A stretch of 64,000 nucleotides of DNA from Mycolicibacterium tusciae JS617 (GTDB taxonomy: Bacteria; Actinomycetota; Actinomycetes; Mycobacteriales; Mycobacteriaceae). The notes beneath the pieces are model-generated. The model saw only the letters and a program-made list of their open reading frames with translations, had not been told where the DNA came from and did no database searches. Positions 37,116 through 44,914 of this stretch are shown in pieces (the first letter of the stretch is position 1; each line of letters begins with the position of its first letter). The position numbers and the translations under genes are program-made. The DNA is taken from assembly GCF_000243415.2 (NCBI RefSeq), contig NZ_KI912270.1, forward strand, positions 5,971,837 to 6,035,836, in the 5' to 3' direction.

Positions 37116-37890
37116 GGGATTGCGCCCAATAGTTTTCTAGACCGGCCGGAAGAATTGGGCGCAGCCCGCGTTGCGCGTCGCGCAGGTACTCGACCACTTC
37201 GGCGCATCGTGTCTGCGGCATGTGCACGCTTGGAGCCGACACGGATATCGCGACTGCGGTCCGACCGTGCGCATCTGGGATACCGAGTGCCACACACGTG
37301 ATCCCCAGCTCGTTCTCTTGATCCTCGACCGCGTACCCGCGATCGCGAGTTTGGGCCAGGCCGGCCAGAAACTCCTCGACAGAACGGACGGAGTGCGGCG
37401 TGGGTGTGGCGTCCGGGTCAAAACGGGCTGCGGCCTCGCTGTCGGGCAGGGCGGACAGCAGCGCCTTCCCCATCGCCGTGTTCTGTGCACGCAGCCGCAG
37501 CCCCGGACGCGACATCATCTCGATGCCGCGACGGCCGCGGGCCTTGGCGAGGTAGAGAATGTCGGTGCCGACCAGCACACCGAGATGCGTTGCGTCGAGT
37601 GTGCGCACCGATACCGCCTCCAGCTCCGCCTGTATCACACGGGACACATCGATGGATGCCTGTGCGTAGCTGCCCAATTGGAGCAACTTGATTCCCAGCG
37701 CGTACTCGTGATTGGCGCCAAGGGTGAGAAAGTCGGAATCGACCAACGTGGTCAGCATGCGGTGGGTCGACGAACGACTCAGTCCCGCAGCGCGGGCGAT
37801 GTCATCGAGACGGGTGATGCCCCCGGCGACGTGGTCGAGCAGCCCTAGGCCCCGCTCGAGCGTCTTGGCTCCTGAGGTGCTGTCCGCCAT
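37105..37890 (-). CDS. IclR-family regulator of the sugar-acid cluster
   Basis: The 261-aa protein has a winged helix (LERGLGLLDHVAG, ITRLDDIARAAGLSRSSTHR) and an IclR effector domain (LGVLVGTDILYLAKARGR, NTAMGKALLSALPDSE, GITCVALGIPD). The start is ATG 37890; the frame is open further upstream but the operator lies there. It is convergent with the KDG kinase, overlapping by 11 nt. KDG or the imported sugar acid is the likely inducer, as for KdgR-type IclR proteins. Confidence 0.85.
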   Translation of the reverse strand: MADSTSGAKTLERGLGLLDHVAGGITRLDDIARAAGLSRSSTHRMLTTLVDSDFLTLGANHEYALGIKLLQLGSYAQASIDVSRVIQAELEAVSVRTLDATHLGVLVGTDILYLAKARGRRGIEMMSRPGLRLRAQNTAMGKALLSALPDSEAAARFDPDATPTPHSVRSVEEFLAGLAQTRDRGYAVEDQENELGITCVALGIPDAHGRTAVAISVSAPSVHMPQTRCAEVVEYLRDAQRGLRPILPAGLENYWAQSPNG

Positions 37891-37899
37891 GCACCAAGT

Positions 37900-37916
37900 A
37901 TCCCTGAAATCGGGAT
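37900..37916. promoter_or_regulatory. Candidate autoregulatory operator of the IclR gene
   Basis: ATCCCTGAAATCGGGAT, 10 bp upstream of the IclR start, differs by one base from the site at 33384-33400. Confidence 0.65.
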
Positions 37917-37919
37917 CGG

Positions 37920-38378
37920 TCAGCCGTCGCCGGGCGGTGGTTCCGAGGACGTCTCCTCCAGGCAACCTTCGGCAACAGCGTGTTTGATGCTGCCTGCGAG
38001 CTTGGGGCAGGACTTCGCGCGTGCGGGATCGCCACCGGAGGCCCGGATGTCGGCGAAGTAGGCGCAGCGCTGTGTCGCCTCGCTGTTCCATTGCACCGAT
38101 GTGTGCGCTGGACCGAGTTTCTTCACGTCGACCGCCACGTGACAGAACCTGCAGTCGACCGACACCAGTCCCGACGTCAGGTAGCGCTCGCGGTCGCGGG
38201 CGGTGGCCTCCCGGATCGCCTCGGCACGGTCGTCGCCGAAAGTCGGTGCCTTTGACCAAGTTCCACGCCCGTTGGTGACCTCGCCGTCGGCGTGGTCATC
38301 GTCGTCATGAACGCCATGCAGAAGCAGCATCGACCTCGCCAGCTGGTCGACGTCGGGAGCGTCCTTACGCGGGGTCAT
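37920..38378 (-). CDS. Cys-containing conserved protein downstream of kshA (Rv3527-like)
   Basis: The 152-aa soluble protein starts in ATGA overlap with the kshA stop. Position and size match M. tuberculosis Rv3527 (149 aa). Cys residues occur as CRFCHVAVDVKK, RCAYFAD, SCPKLAG and EGCLEE, which could bind metal. No known domain was recognised. Coupling to kshA suggests a part in the hydroxylase system or its assembly, an inference only. Confidence 0.7.
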   Translation of the reverse strand: MTPRKDAPDVDQLARSMLLLHGVHDDDDHADGEVTNGRGTWSKAPTFGDDRAEAIREATARDRERYLTSGLVSVDCRFCHVAVDVKKLGPAHTSVQWNSEATQRCAYFADIRASGGDPARAKSCPKLAGSIKHAVAEGCLEETSSEPPPGDG

Positions 38379-39541
38379 GAGCTCGCGTGCTCTGCCTTTT
38401 CTTTCGCGGCGGCCTGCTCTTGCGCCTTCCTGAGATTTTCCTCGACCTCGACATGCCATTTCTCGTTGGCCGCCGTGGTGTCGACCTCGATCTCGAAGCG
38501 GTCGGTCATATCGGGAGTCACGTCCGCCACATCAACATAAAACTGCTGATACCACCGGCGCATCTGGTAGACCGCGCCGTCCTCCTCGACGAGCAGCGGG
38601 TTGTCGATGCGGGTCTTGTGCTTCCAGATCTCGACGTCTTGCAGAAAGCCCTTGCTGACGCCCTCGGTGAACACCCGTGCGAGCTTGTCGGTGGTCGCCT
38701 CGTCCAAGCCCTTGGGCTTCTCGACGATGACGCCCCACTGCAGCACGAAGGAGTCCTGGCTGACCGGGTAGTGGCAGTTGATCAGGATCGACTCGGCCTT
38801 GAACCCGCCGTAGTTGTTGTGCAGCCAGTTGATCATGAAGGACGGCCCGAAATACGACGCCTCCGAATCCAGGTGCGCCTCGCCGTAGGAGGTGCCCAGA
38901 TCGTTCACATCGGGCCTACCCACGTTGTGCAGGTACTGCGACGCGATGTGGCCCTCGAAGACGTTCTTGAAGTACGTCGGCAGGCCGAAGTGGATGTAGA
39001 AGAAGTGCGCCATGTCGGTGACGTTGTCGATGATCTCGCGGCAGTTGCTGCCCTCGATGAGCATCGAGTTCCACCGCCATTCGGTCCAGCCGTCGTCGGC
39101 GGCCTCGGCGATGTCGGGGATGCGCACCTCTTCCTGAGGTGGGTTGCCCTCGTGGTCATGCCAGACGAACAGCAGACCGCCGCGGACGTCGGTGTGCCAC
39201 GCCTTGGTGCGGGCCAGCCGCGGGGTGCGCTTGGCGTAGGGCACCAGCTTGCACTTGCCGTCGCCGCCCCAGCGCCAGTCGTGGAACGGGCAGGCGACCT
39301 CGTCACCCTTGATCGTGCCCTGCGACAGGTTGCCGCCCATGTGGCGGCAGTAGCCGTCCAGCACGTTGAGGTCACCCTTGGAGTCGGCGAAGACCACCAG
39401 CATGGTGCCGAAGATCTCCACGCCGTGCGGCTTGCCGTCCAGGTAATCCTTCACTGGGCCGAGGCAGTGCCAGCCTCGCGCAAACCGGTCCGGCAGCGCT
39501 CCGGTGTCGATTTCGCGGACGCTTGCAGTTTCGGTAGTCAC
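38375..39541 (-). CDS. kshA: 3-ketosteroid 9-alpha-hydroxylase, oxygenase component
   Basis: KshA is the Rieske oxygenase that, with reductase KshB, hydroxylates C9 of 3-ketosteroids, leading to ring B opening. The 388-aa protein has the Rieske 2Fe-2S ligands C65, H67, C84 and H87 (CRHMGG and CPFHDW). The mononuclear iron site is in NVTDMAHFFYIHF (His about 179 and 184), with a later Asp in the KTRIDNPLL region. A KstR box lies 30 bp upstream. Confidence 0.93.
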   Translation of the reverse strand: MTTETASVREIDTGALPDRFARGWHCLGPVKDYLDGKPHGVEIFGTMLVVFADSKGDLNVLDGYCRHMGGNLSQGTIKGDEVACPFHDWRWGGDGKCKLVPYAKRTPRLARTKAWHTDVRGGLLFVWHDHEGNPPQEEVRIPDIAEAADDGWTEWRWNSMLIEGSNCREIIDNVTDMAHFFYIHFGLPTYFKNVFEGHIASQYLHNVGRPDVNDLGTSYGEAHLDSEASYFGPSFMINWLHNNYGGFKAESILINCHYPVSQDSFVLQWGVIVEKPKGLDEATTDKLARVFTEGVSKGFLQDVEIWKHKTRIDNPLLVEEDGAVYQMRRWYQQFYVDVADVTPDMTDRFEIEVDTTAANEKWHVEVEENLRKAQEQAAAKEKAEHASS

Positions 39542-39570
39542 GGTGGGCCTCCCGTTTTTGTGGCTCTAAC

Positions 39571-39584
39571 TAGAACACGTTACA
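39571..39584. promoter_or_regulatory. KstR box between kshA and the gamma-carbonic anhydrase-like gene
   Basis: TAGAACACGTTACA fits TnnAACnnGTTnnA, with one deviation from the consensus at the next-to-last base. It serves the kshA operon and possibly the divergent gene at 39674. Confidence 0.75.
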
Positions 39585-39673
39585 GTTTTTCCCTCCCTGC
39601 GCGCAATCTAAACTCATCTACCTGGCTCTTCGCGCGAGCCCTGACCGCTAGGCAACTGCGGTATATCTAGACG

Positions 39674-40201
39674 ATGCCGTTGTACTCGTTCGAGGGGCGG
39701 TCACCGACCGTCGATCCCAATGCTTTCATCGCACCAACCGCCACTTTGGTCGGTGATGTGCACGTCGAGGCGGGTGCGTCGGTGTGGTTCAACGCAGTGC
39801 TCCGAGGTGATTTCGCCCCAATCGTCGTCCGTGAAGGCGCCAATGTGCAGGACTGCTGTGTCCTGCACGCACCGCCGGGCATCCCGGTCGACGTCGGACC
39901 GGGCGCCACGATCGCGCACGGATGCGTGGTGCATGGCGCCCATATCGGCGCCCAGGCCGTCCTGGCCAACCACTGCACGGTCCTCGACGGCGCGGTCATC
40001 GGCGCGCGCAGCCTGATCGCCGCGCATTCGCTCGTCATCGGCGGCACCAAGATCCCTGACGAGGTGGTGGCGACCGGCGCACCCGCGAAGGTCCGAGGAC
40101 CGGTCGCAGGTACGGGCGCCCAGATGTGGGTGGACACCAACCCCGGCGCGTATCAGGATCTGGCCCGTCGCTACATCGCGGGCCTGCGGCCGGTCGAGTA
40201 G
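39674..40201 (+). CDS. Gamma-carbonic anhydrase-like hexapeptide-repeat protein (Rv3525c-like)
   Basis: The 175-aa protein folds as a left-handed beta helix: repeated hexapeptides such as VDVGPGATIAHGCVVHGAHI. Zn-binding His candidates are in IAHGCVVHGAHIG and LANHCTVLDG. It matches Rv3525c in length and in position next to kshA. Family members include carbonic anhydrases and PaaY-type thioesterases, so the activity in sterol catabolism is open. Confidence 0.8.
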   Translation: MPLYSFEGRSPTVDPNAFIAPTATLVGDVHVEAGASVWFNAVLRGDFAPIVVREGANVQDCCVLHAPPGIPVDVGPGATIAHGCVVHGAHIGAQAVLANHCTVLDGAVIGARSLIAAHSLVIGGTKIPDEVVATGAPAKVRGPVAGTGAQMWVDTNPGAYQDLARRYIAGLRPVE

Positions 40202-40209
40202 CGCGTAAC

Positions 40210-40692
40210 TCAGTCGGTCAGCCTGACCAGCAACAGGAAGGCGCTGGCGAGTCCGCCGACCATCGCTGCGCACACGGTGGGGACCAGAACCAGATCCGCC
40301 CAGCTGACCCCGCACAGCAGCAATACACCCGTGACGGCCACACCGCCCGCGGTCAGGGTCGACGGATTGACGAGGTGAAGCGTGCGAGCCATTGGGCTGC
40401 GTGAATCACTCTGTCCAGCAAGGCGATCCAGGATGATCAGCACCGCGGCTACGCACAACGCCAGAGCCAGCAGTTCGGCTCCGAAGACCCAGTCCGGCTG
40501 CCGAGGAATCGATAACAACACCGCGAGCAGCAACAATGCGGCAAAGATCACGAGGGTCTGCGCGGCCCTGCTGCGCAGGTCGGCCGATCCGGCGATCCGC
40601 CCTGCATGGATGGACATAGCCACGAAAAGGAGGCCGACGAGCGCCCCCGCGGATCCTCCGACGACAACGGCGAATGTGTCCCACTCGTGCAT
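40210..40692 (-). CDS. Small integral membrane protein of unknown function
   Basis: The 160-aa protein has about five hydrophobic helices (FAVVVGGSAGALVGLLFVAM, AAQTLVIFAALLLLAVLLSI, LLALALCVAAVLIILDRL, TLTAGGVAVTGVLLLCGVS, and a final one). No signature motif was found. It is convergent with the carbonic anhydrase-like gene and divergent from the MOSC gene. Confidence 0.65.
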   Translation of the reverse strand: MHEWDTFAVVVGGSAGALVGLLFVAMSIHAGRIAGSADLRSRAAQTLVIFAALLLLAVLLSIPRQPDWVFGAELLALALCVAAVLIILDRLAGQSDSRSPMARTLHLVNPSTLTAGGVAVTGVLLLCGVSWADLVLVPTVCAAMVGGLASAFLLLVRLTD

Positions 40693-40717
40693 CCTGCAAA
40701 GCTAGTACGGTATCGGG

Positions 40718-41698
40718 ATGGCGTTTGGTCAGGTCACCGCGTTGTGGCGCTACCCGGTCAAGTCACTCGGAGGCGAGCAAGTCGAGCAGATCGATATCGG
40801 CTCCCGCGGTCTGCACGGCGACCGGCTGTGGGCGGTACGCGACGTCAAACGTGACGTGACGGCGACGGCCAGGCGCATCCCTGCGCTGTTGGGCGCGACG
40901 GCGCGTTACGCGCAGCCACTCGGCCCCGACGCCGGCCCCGGCAACGCGCCCGAGGTCGAGATCACCTTTCCCGATGGCAGCGTGGTGTCGAGCAGCGATC
41001 CCGATGTGCACAAAAAGCTCTCCGACCTGGTCGACCGCGATGTCCGTCTGACCGCTTTGCCGCCGGTTGACGACACCAGCCTGCACAAGTTGAGCCGTGA
41101 TGAGCGTGAGAACACCACGACCGCCGCGCTGCGCAAGGACTTCGGAGTCACCGACGGTGAGAAGTTCCCGGACATGTCGGTTTTTCGGGTCACCGATCTC
41201 GCCACCCTCGCCAGGTACTCGACCCCGCCCGGCATGTTCGTCGACCTGGCACCCGTCCACATCATGACTCAGACGAGCCTGGAGACCATCGGCGCCGAAC
41301 TCGGCGGCGCGGACGTCGATGTGCGCAGGTTCCGCCCCAATATTCTGTTGGCGCTGACCAATCCGGACGACGGCCTGCCCGAATCGCAGTGGACCGGCGG
41401 ACGACTGTCGCTCGGCGGTGCCGTGCTCGACGTGACGATGCCGACCATCCGCTGTGTCGTGCCGAGTCGGGCGCAACCCGGTTTCGAGGTCGACCGTCGC
41501 ATCACGAAGGCGGTCGCAAATCGAGCGGGCCGCTGCCTGGGCAGCTACTGCTGGGTGGCCACCGGCGGCGCCCTGGGTGTCGGCGACGAGGCGACCTTGA
41601 AGGAGAGCAAGAACCGTGTGCTCGCCGATGCCGCCCGCCGCACGAAGCGGTTCGCCTTTGGTGTGGCGACCAGCGCCATGGAGCGATTGGGGCGCTAG
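40718..41698 (+). CDS. MOSC-domain protein (molybdenum cofactor sulfurase C-terminal type)
   Basis: The 326-aa protein has an N-terminal MOSC beta-barrel (LWRYPVKSLGGEQVEQIDI, GLHGDRLWAVRD) and a C-terminal MOSC domain with a conserved Cys in PTIRCVVPSR and RFRPNILLAL. Bacterial members such as YcbX/YiiM use Moco and reduce N-hydroxylated substrates. It has no obvious link to its sterol neighbours. Confidence 0.8.
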   Translation: MAFGQVTALWRYPVKSLGGEQVEQIDIGSRGLHGDRLWAVRDVKRDVTATARRIPALLGATARYAQPLGPDAGPGNAPEVEITFPDGSVVSSSDPDVHKKLSDLVDRDVRLTALPPVDDTSLHKLSRDERENTTTAALRKDFGVTDGEKFPDMSVFRVTDLATLARYSTPPGMFVDLAPVHIMTQTSLETIGAELGGADVDVRRFRPNILLALTNPDDGLPESQWTGGRLSLGGAVLDVTMPTIRCVVPSRAQPGFEVDRRITKAVANRAGRCLGSYCWVATGGALGVGDEATLKESKNRVLADAARRTKRFAFGVATSAMERLGR

Positions 41699-42384
41699 GC
41701 GCTCGGCGGCAGACCAGTCCTCAGTGCGATCTGCTGCATCTTGCCGACGTTGAGGACGAACTGGTTCGTGGTGACATCGCCCGGTGCGCTTTGGAATTCC
41801 AGGCGTACCAGCGCCGGACCCTCGGTGAACAGCAGCAGCGTGACCGCTTTGCTGCCATCCTTCGACATCCCGACGGCCATGGTGCCGTCGGTACCGACCG
41901 GAGCGGGTTGTGAGGTGGCGCCGGTGAGTGTGGAGCCGAGCGTGGGAAGGGCTTCACGCAACGTGGTGGCCGCCGTCTCGGCGTCCGGGTAGATCACGAT
42001 GGTGTCGGCGATGGCCCGGGTGTCGTCCTGGTTGACGTACAGCGCACTCGCACCGGGCAGTCCGTCGGGCCCCGACGGGGTGGTGGACTGCTCGGTGAAC
42101 GTGTCCTCGGTGTCGCTGACGTCGACCGGCTGCAGCAGCAGACGGCTGTAGTCGACGTTCTTACCGGCCTCGCTGGTCGGGCTGGTGGTCGTCGAGGTCG
42201 GTGCGAACGAGTTCGTGGGGGGCGACGGGCTTGCCGTGCCACCGCCTGGATCGGTGCTGGATGCCTCGCATCCGATCGCTGCCGCGCACATCAGCGCTGC
42301 AATAGCGCTGGCCGCGCTTGACTTGAAACGTTTGGATAAGTTGATCTGACTTCGTCCTCTTGGGTGTTGGCGGTCGCCACCCAA
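41695..42384 (-). CDS. Lipoprotein of unknown function
   Basis: The frame carries a lipobox (AIAALMCAAAIGC), then a Ser/Thr/Pro-rich tether (ASPSPPTNSFAPTSTTTSPT) and a ~150-aa domain (LLLQPVDVSDTEDTFTEQ, ALYVNQDDTRAIADTIVIYP, LNVGKMQQIALRTGLPPSA). The start is unclear: TTG 42384 is given, and the first ATG (42471) would overlap the next gene. Similar mycobacterial lipoproteins are annotated only as hypothetical. Confidence 0.6.
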   Translation of the reverse strand: MGGDRQHPRGRSQINLSKRFKSSAASAIAALMCAAAIGCEASSTDPGGGTASPSPPTNSFAPTSTTTSPTSEAGKNVDYSRLLLQPVDVSDTEDTFTEQSTTPSGPDGLPGASALYVNQDDTRAIADTIVIYPDAETAATTLREALPTLGSTLTGATSQPAPVGTDGTMAVGMSKDGSKAVTLLLFTEGPALVRLEFQSAPGDVTTNQFVLNVGKMQQIALRTGLPPSA

Positions 42385-42394
42385 GGTACCTGCG

Positions 42395-42811
42395 CTAGGT
42401 TTTCCGCGCGCTCGCCGTGGCCCGGTCGACTTCCCAGAATGCCCGCAGTGCAACGATCTTGCCCTCGTCATTCACGCGGTAGGTGAAGATGCCCTCGGCT
42501 TTCACCTCGTAACCGGCGGCCTTGATCACGATATGGCCGATGTTGGCTTCCTCGTTGCCGCACTGATACGTCTCGACGAAGTTGAACTCCAGCTCGCTGG
42601 GCGCGATCGCCATGTCGTAGAACTTGGAGATCGCGTCCTTGCCGCGGTGCCCCGTGCCCTCGGGGTCGAAGTGCGACGGCCCTATCGGATCCTCGACGAT
42701 CGCGTCGTCGGCGAAGTTCGCCAGCCACGCGTCCTTGTCGTGGGCGATCGCCGCCTCCCGCGAACGCTTGCCCGCTAGGTGAACCGGCGCGTCGGGGTTG
42801 CTGACGGTCAC
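42395..42811 (-). CDS. SnoaL/NTF2-like (ketosteroid-isomerase-fold) protein
   Basis: The 138-aa protein starts at GTG 42811, 3 nt beyond the stop of the upstream LLM gene, so they are co-transcribed. Features are SREAAIAHDKDAWLANFADD, AIVEDPIGPSHFDPEGTGH and FVETYQCGNEEANIGHIVIK, typical of SnoaL-like small hydratase/isomerase folds. In a sterol operon it could act on a steroid-CoA or ketosteroid, but catalytic residues are not certain. Confidence 0.7.
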   Translation of the reverse strand: MTVSNPDAPVHLAGKRSREAAIAHDKDAWLANFADDAIVEDPIGPSHFDPEGTGHRGKDAISKFYDMAIAPSELEFNFVETYQCGNEEANIGHIVIKAAGYEVKAEGIFTYRVNDEGKIVALRAFWEVDRATASARKT

Positions 42812-42813
42812 CG

Positions 42814-43701
42814 TCAGCCCTGCCAGCCCGAATGGATGTAGGTCTCCGCGTAGCGCTTCAGCGACTCCTGCTTTTTGTCCAGTGGCGCATCGAAGCCGAG
42901 CCCGTCGAACACCCACGGCATGACGATGTTGTCGGTGACACCCGCTGCGACGAGGTCACGGTGCCCGTCGACGTCGAACTTGTCGATGCAGACGGCCTGG
43001 TACTCGAACGGGTCGTCGGCGCGGCCGTTTTCGGCCAGTAGCTTCTTGATCTTGCCGATGATCTCGGCCAGCTGGTCACACGTCAGCATCGCGCTCGTCC
43101 AGCCGTCACCGACCCGGGCGGCTCTTTTCAGCGCGACATCGGTGTGGCCACCGACGTAAAACGGCACTGGCTGGGTGGGCGCGGGGCTCATCTGCAGCCG
43201 CTCGAAGTCGTAGAACTCGCCGTGGAATTCGACCATGCCACCCGCGAGCAGGAGCTTGATCACCTCTATCATCTCGTCGACGCGCTTGCCGCGCTTGGCG
43301 TACGGCTGACCGCACCACTCGAATTCCTCGGGTGCCCAGCCGATTCCGACGCCGAAACCGAACCGGTTGTTGGTCAGGTTCGCCACCGAGCCCACCTGCC
43401 GTGCCATCAGCACGGGGTTACGCGAGCCCAGCTTCATCACGTTGGTGTAGAACCGCAGCGTCGACGTCACCGCGCCCATTGCGCCCGCGGCGATCAGCGG
43501 GTCGACCCACGGGGTGTTCTCATCCCACATCCGCGAGCCGTCGGCGGTATACGGATAGTCGGCCGACTGCTTCTCCATGAAGAAGATCGAGTCGGGCAGC
43601 GCGATGTTGTCGAACCCGACTTCCTCTGCGGTCTTGGCGATCTCGATCAGCTGGTCGATGGGGCACATCGGGATCGCGCAGGTGTACTGCATGCGGGTCA
43701 C
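42814..43701 (-). CDS. LLM-class, probably F420-dependent, oxidoreductase
   Basis: The 295-aa TIM-barrel protein has luciferase-like features (AEEVGFDNIALPDSIFF, NVMKLGSRNPVLMARQVGSV, NRFGFGVGIGWAPEEFEW, VPFYVGGHTDVALKRAARVG). Such mycobacterial enzymes usually use coenzyme F420. GTG 43701 overlaps the ltp3 stop (GTGA); ATG 43692 is an alternative. The setting implies an oxidoreductase step in sterol side-chain or ring metabolism. Confidence 0.8.
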   Translation of the reverse strand: MTRMQYTCAIPMCPIDQLIEIAKTAEEVGFDNIALPDSIFFMEKQSADYPYTADGSRMWDENTPWVDPLIAAGAMGAVTSTLRFYTNVMKLGSRNPVLMARQVGSVANLTNNRFGFGVGIGWAPEEFEWCGQPYAKRGKRVDEMIEVIKLLLAGGMVEFHGEFYDFERLQMSPAPTQPVPFYVGGHTDVALKRAARVGDGWTSAMLTCDQLAEIIGKIKKLLAENGRADDPFEYQAVCIDKFDVDGHRDLVAAGVTDNIVMPWVFDGLGFDAPLDKKQESLKRYAETYIHSGWQG

Positions 43702-44879
43702 GGCTTGCCCGCTGGCTTGTCAGAGGAGACCACCCACATCGAGTAGTACTGCGAACCACCGCCGTACGCGTGACCCAGCGCCTTGCGAGCGCCCTCGACC
43801 TGGTGTTCACCGGCCTTGCCCATCACCTGGATCGCGGACTCGGCGAACCGGATCATGCCCGACGCGCCAATGGGATTGCTCGACAGCACGCCGCCGGACG
43901 GATTGAACGGGATGCGTCCCCCGATCGCCGTCTCGCCGGCCTCGGTGAGCTTCCAGCCCTCGCCTTCCGGGGCGAAGCCGAGATTCTCCAGCCACATCGG
44001 CTCGAACCATGAGAACGGCACGTAGACCTCGGCGACGTCGATCTCGTCGATCGGTGAGCTGATGCCCGCGTCGCGCCACAGCGCCGCCGAAGCATCACGG
44101 CCGGCCTGCGGGTTCACCTGATCGCGGCCCGAGTACGCCAGCGGTTCGGTGCGCAGCGCGGTGGCGTGCACCCACGCGACGGGGTGACCTTCGCCCACCC
44201 GGGTGTCGGCGATCTCTTCGTTGCCGATCACCATCGCGCAGGCGCCGTCGGACGAGGGACAGGTCTCGTCGAACCGGATTGGGTCCCATAGCATCTGAGA
44301 CGCCATCACCTTTTCCAGTGTGATGTCGGGCTGGTGCAGGTGGGCCAGCGGGTTCTTCGCGCCGTTGAGCCGGTCCTTGACCGCCACCATCGCGCCGATG
44401 TGCGTCGGCGCGCCCGACCGCCGGATGTAGGACCGCACATGCGGGGCGAAATAGCCACCGGCGCCCGCACCGACCGGCTTGGTGAAGGGCACCGGAATGC
44501 TCAACGCCCACATGGCATTGGACTCCGACTGCTTCTCCCATGCCATCGTCAGCACGCGGCTGTACTTGCCGGATTGGACGAGGCTGGCCGCGACGATGGC
44601 GGTCGATCCGCCGACCGAGCCCGCGGTGTGCACCCGGATCAGCGGCTTGCCGGTGGCGCCGACCGCGTCGGCCATGAACAGTTCGGGCATCATGACGCCC
44701 TCGAAGAAGTCCGGTGCCTTGCCGACGACCACGGCGTCGATGTCGTCGAACGTCGAGCCCGAGTCCGCGAGCGCCGTGTCGATGGCCTCGCGAACCAGTC
44801 CATTCATCGAGACGTCTTTGCGCTTGGCGACGTACTTGGTCTGCCCGGTGCCCAGCACCGCAGCGAGTTGGCCCGCCAT
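43698..44879 (-). CDS. ltp3: Thiolase-like lipid-transfer protein / sterol side-chain aldolase Ltp3
   Basis: The 393-aa protein matches M. tuberculosis Ltp3 (Rv3523) in length and gene order. It has the SCP-x thiolase fold: VLGTGQTKYVAKRKDVSM, DAVVVGKAPDFFEG, VHTAGSVGGSTAIVAASL, and the C-terminal HAYGGGSQYYSMWVV. The usual thiolase Cys is replaced at GSVGGS, consistent with retro-aldol rather than thiolytic cleavage. In Rhodococcus, Ltp3 and Ltp4 are required for C24-branched sterol side chains. ATG 44879 is used. Confidence 0.88.
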   Translation of the reverse strand: MAGQLAAVLGTGQTKYVAKRKDVSMNGLVREAIDTALADSGSTFDDIDAVVVGKAPDFFEGVMMPELFMADAVGATGKPLIRVHTAGSVGGSTAIVAASLVQSGKYSRVLTMAWEKQSESNAMWALSIPVPFTKPVGAGAGGYFAPHVRSYIRRSGAPTHIGAMVAVKDRLNGAKNPLAHLHQPDITLEKVMASQMLWDPIRFDETCPSSDGACAMVIGNEEIADTRVGEGHPVAWVHATALRTEPLAYSGRDQVNPQAGRDASAALWRDAGISSPIDEIDVAEVYVPFSWFEPMWLENLGFAPEGEGWKLTEAGETAIGGRIPFNPSGGVLSSNPIGASGMIRFAESAIQVMGKAGEHQVEGARKALGHAYGGGSQYYSMWVVSSDKPAGKP

Positions 44880-44887
44880 CAGTCTTT

Positions 44888-44914
44888 TCTCCTCTTCGCG
44901 CAAGCGCTCATCGG
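44888..44914 (-). repeat. 27-nt leader repeat, copy 1 (before ltp3)
   Basis: On the minus strand it reads CCGATGAGCGCTTGCGCGAA then GAGGAGA, ending in the ribosome site of ltp3 and covering the ltp4 stop. It differs at one base from copy 2 at 46001-46027. Confidence 0.75.
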
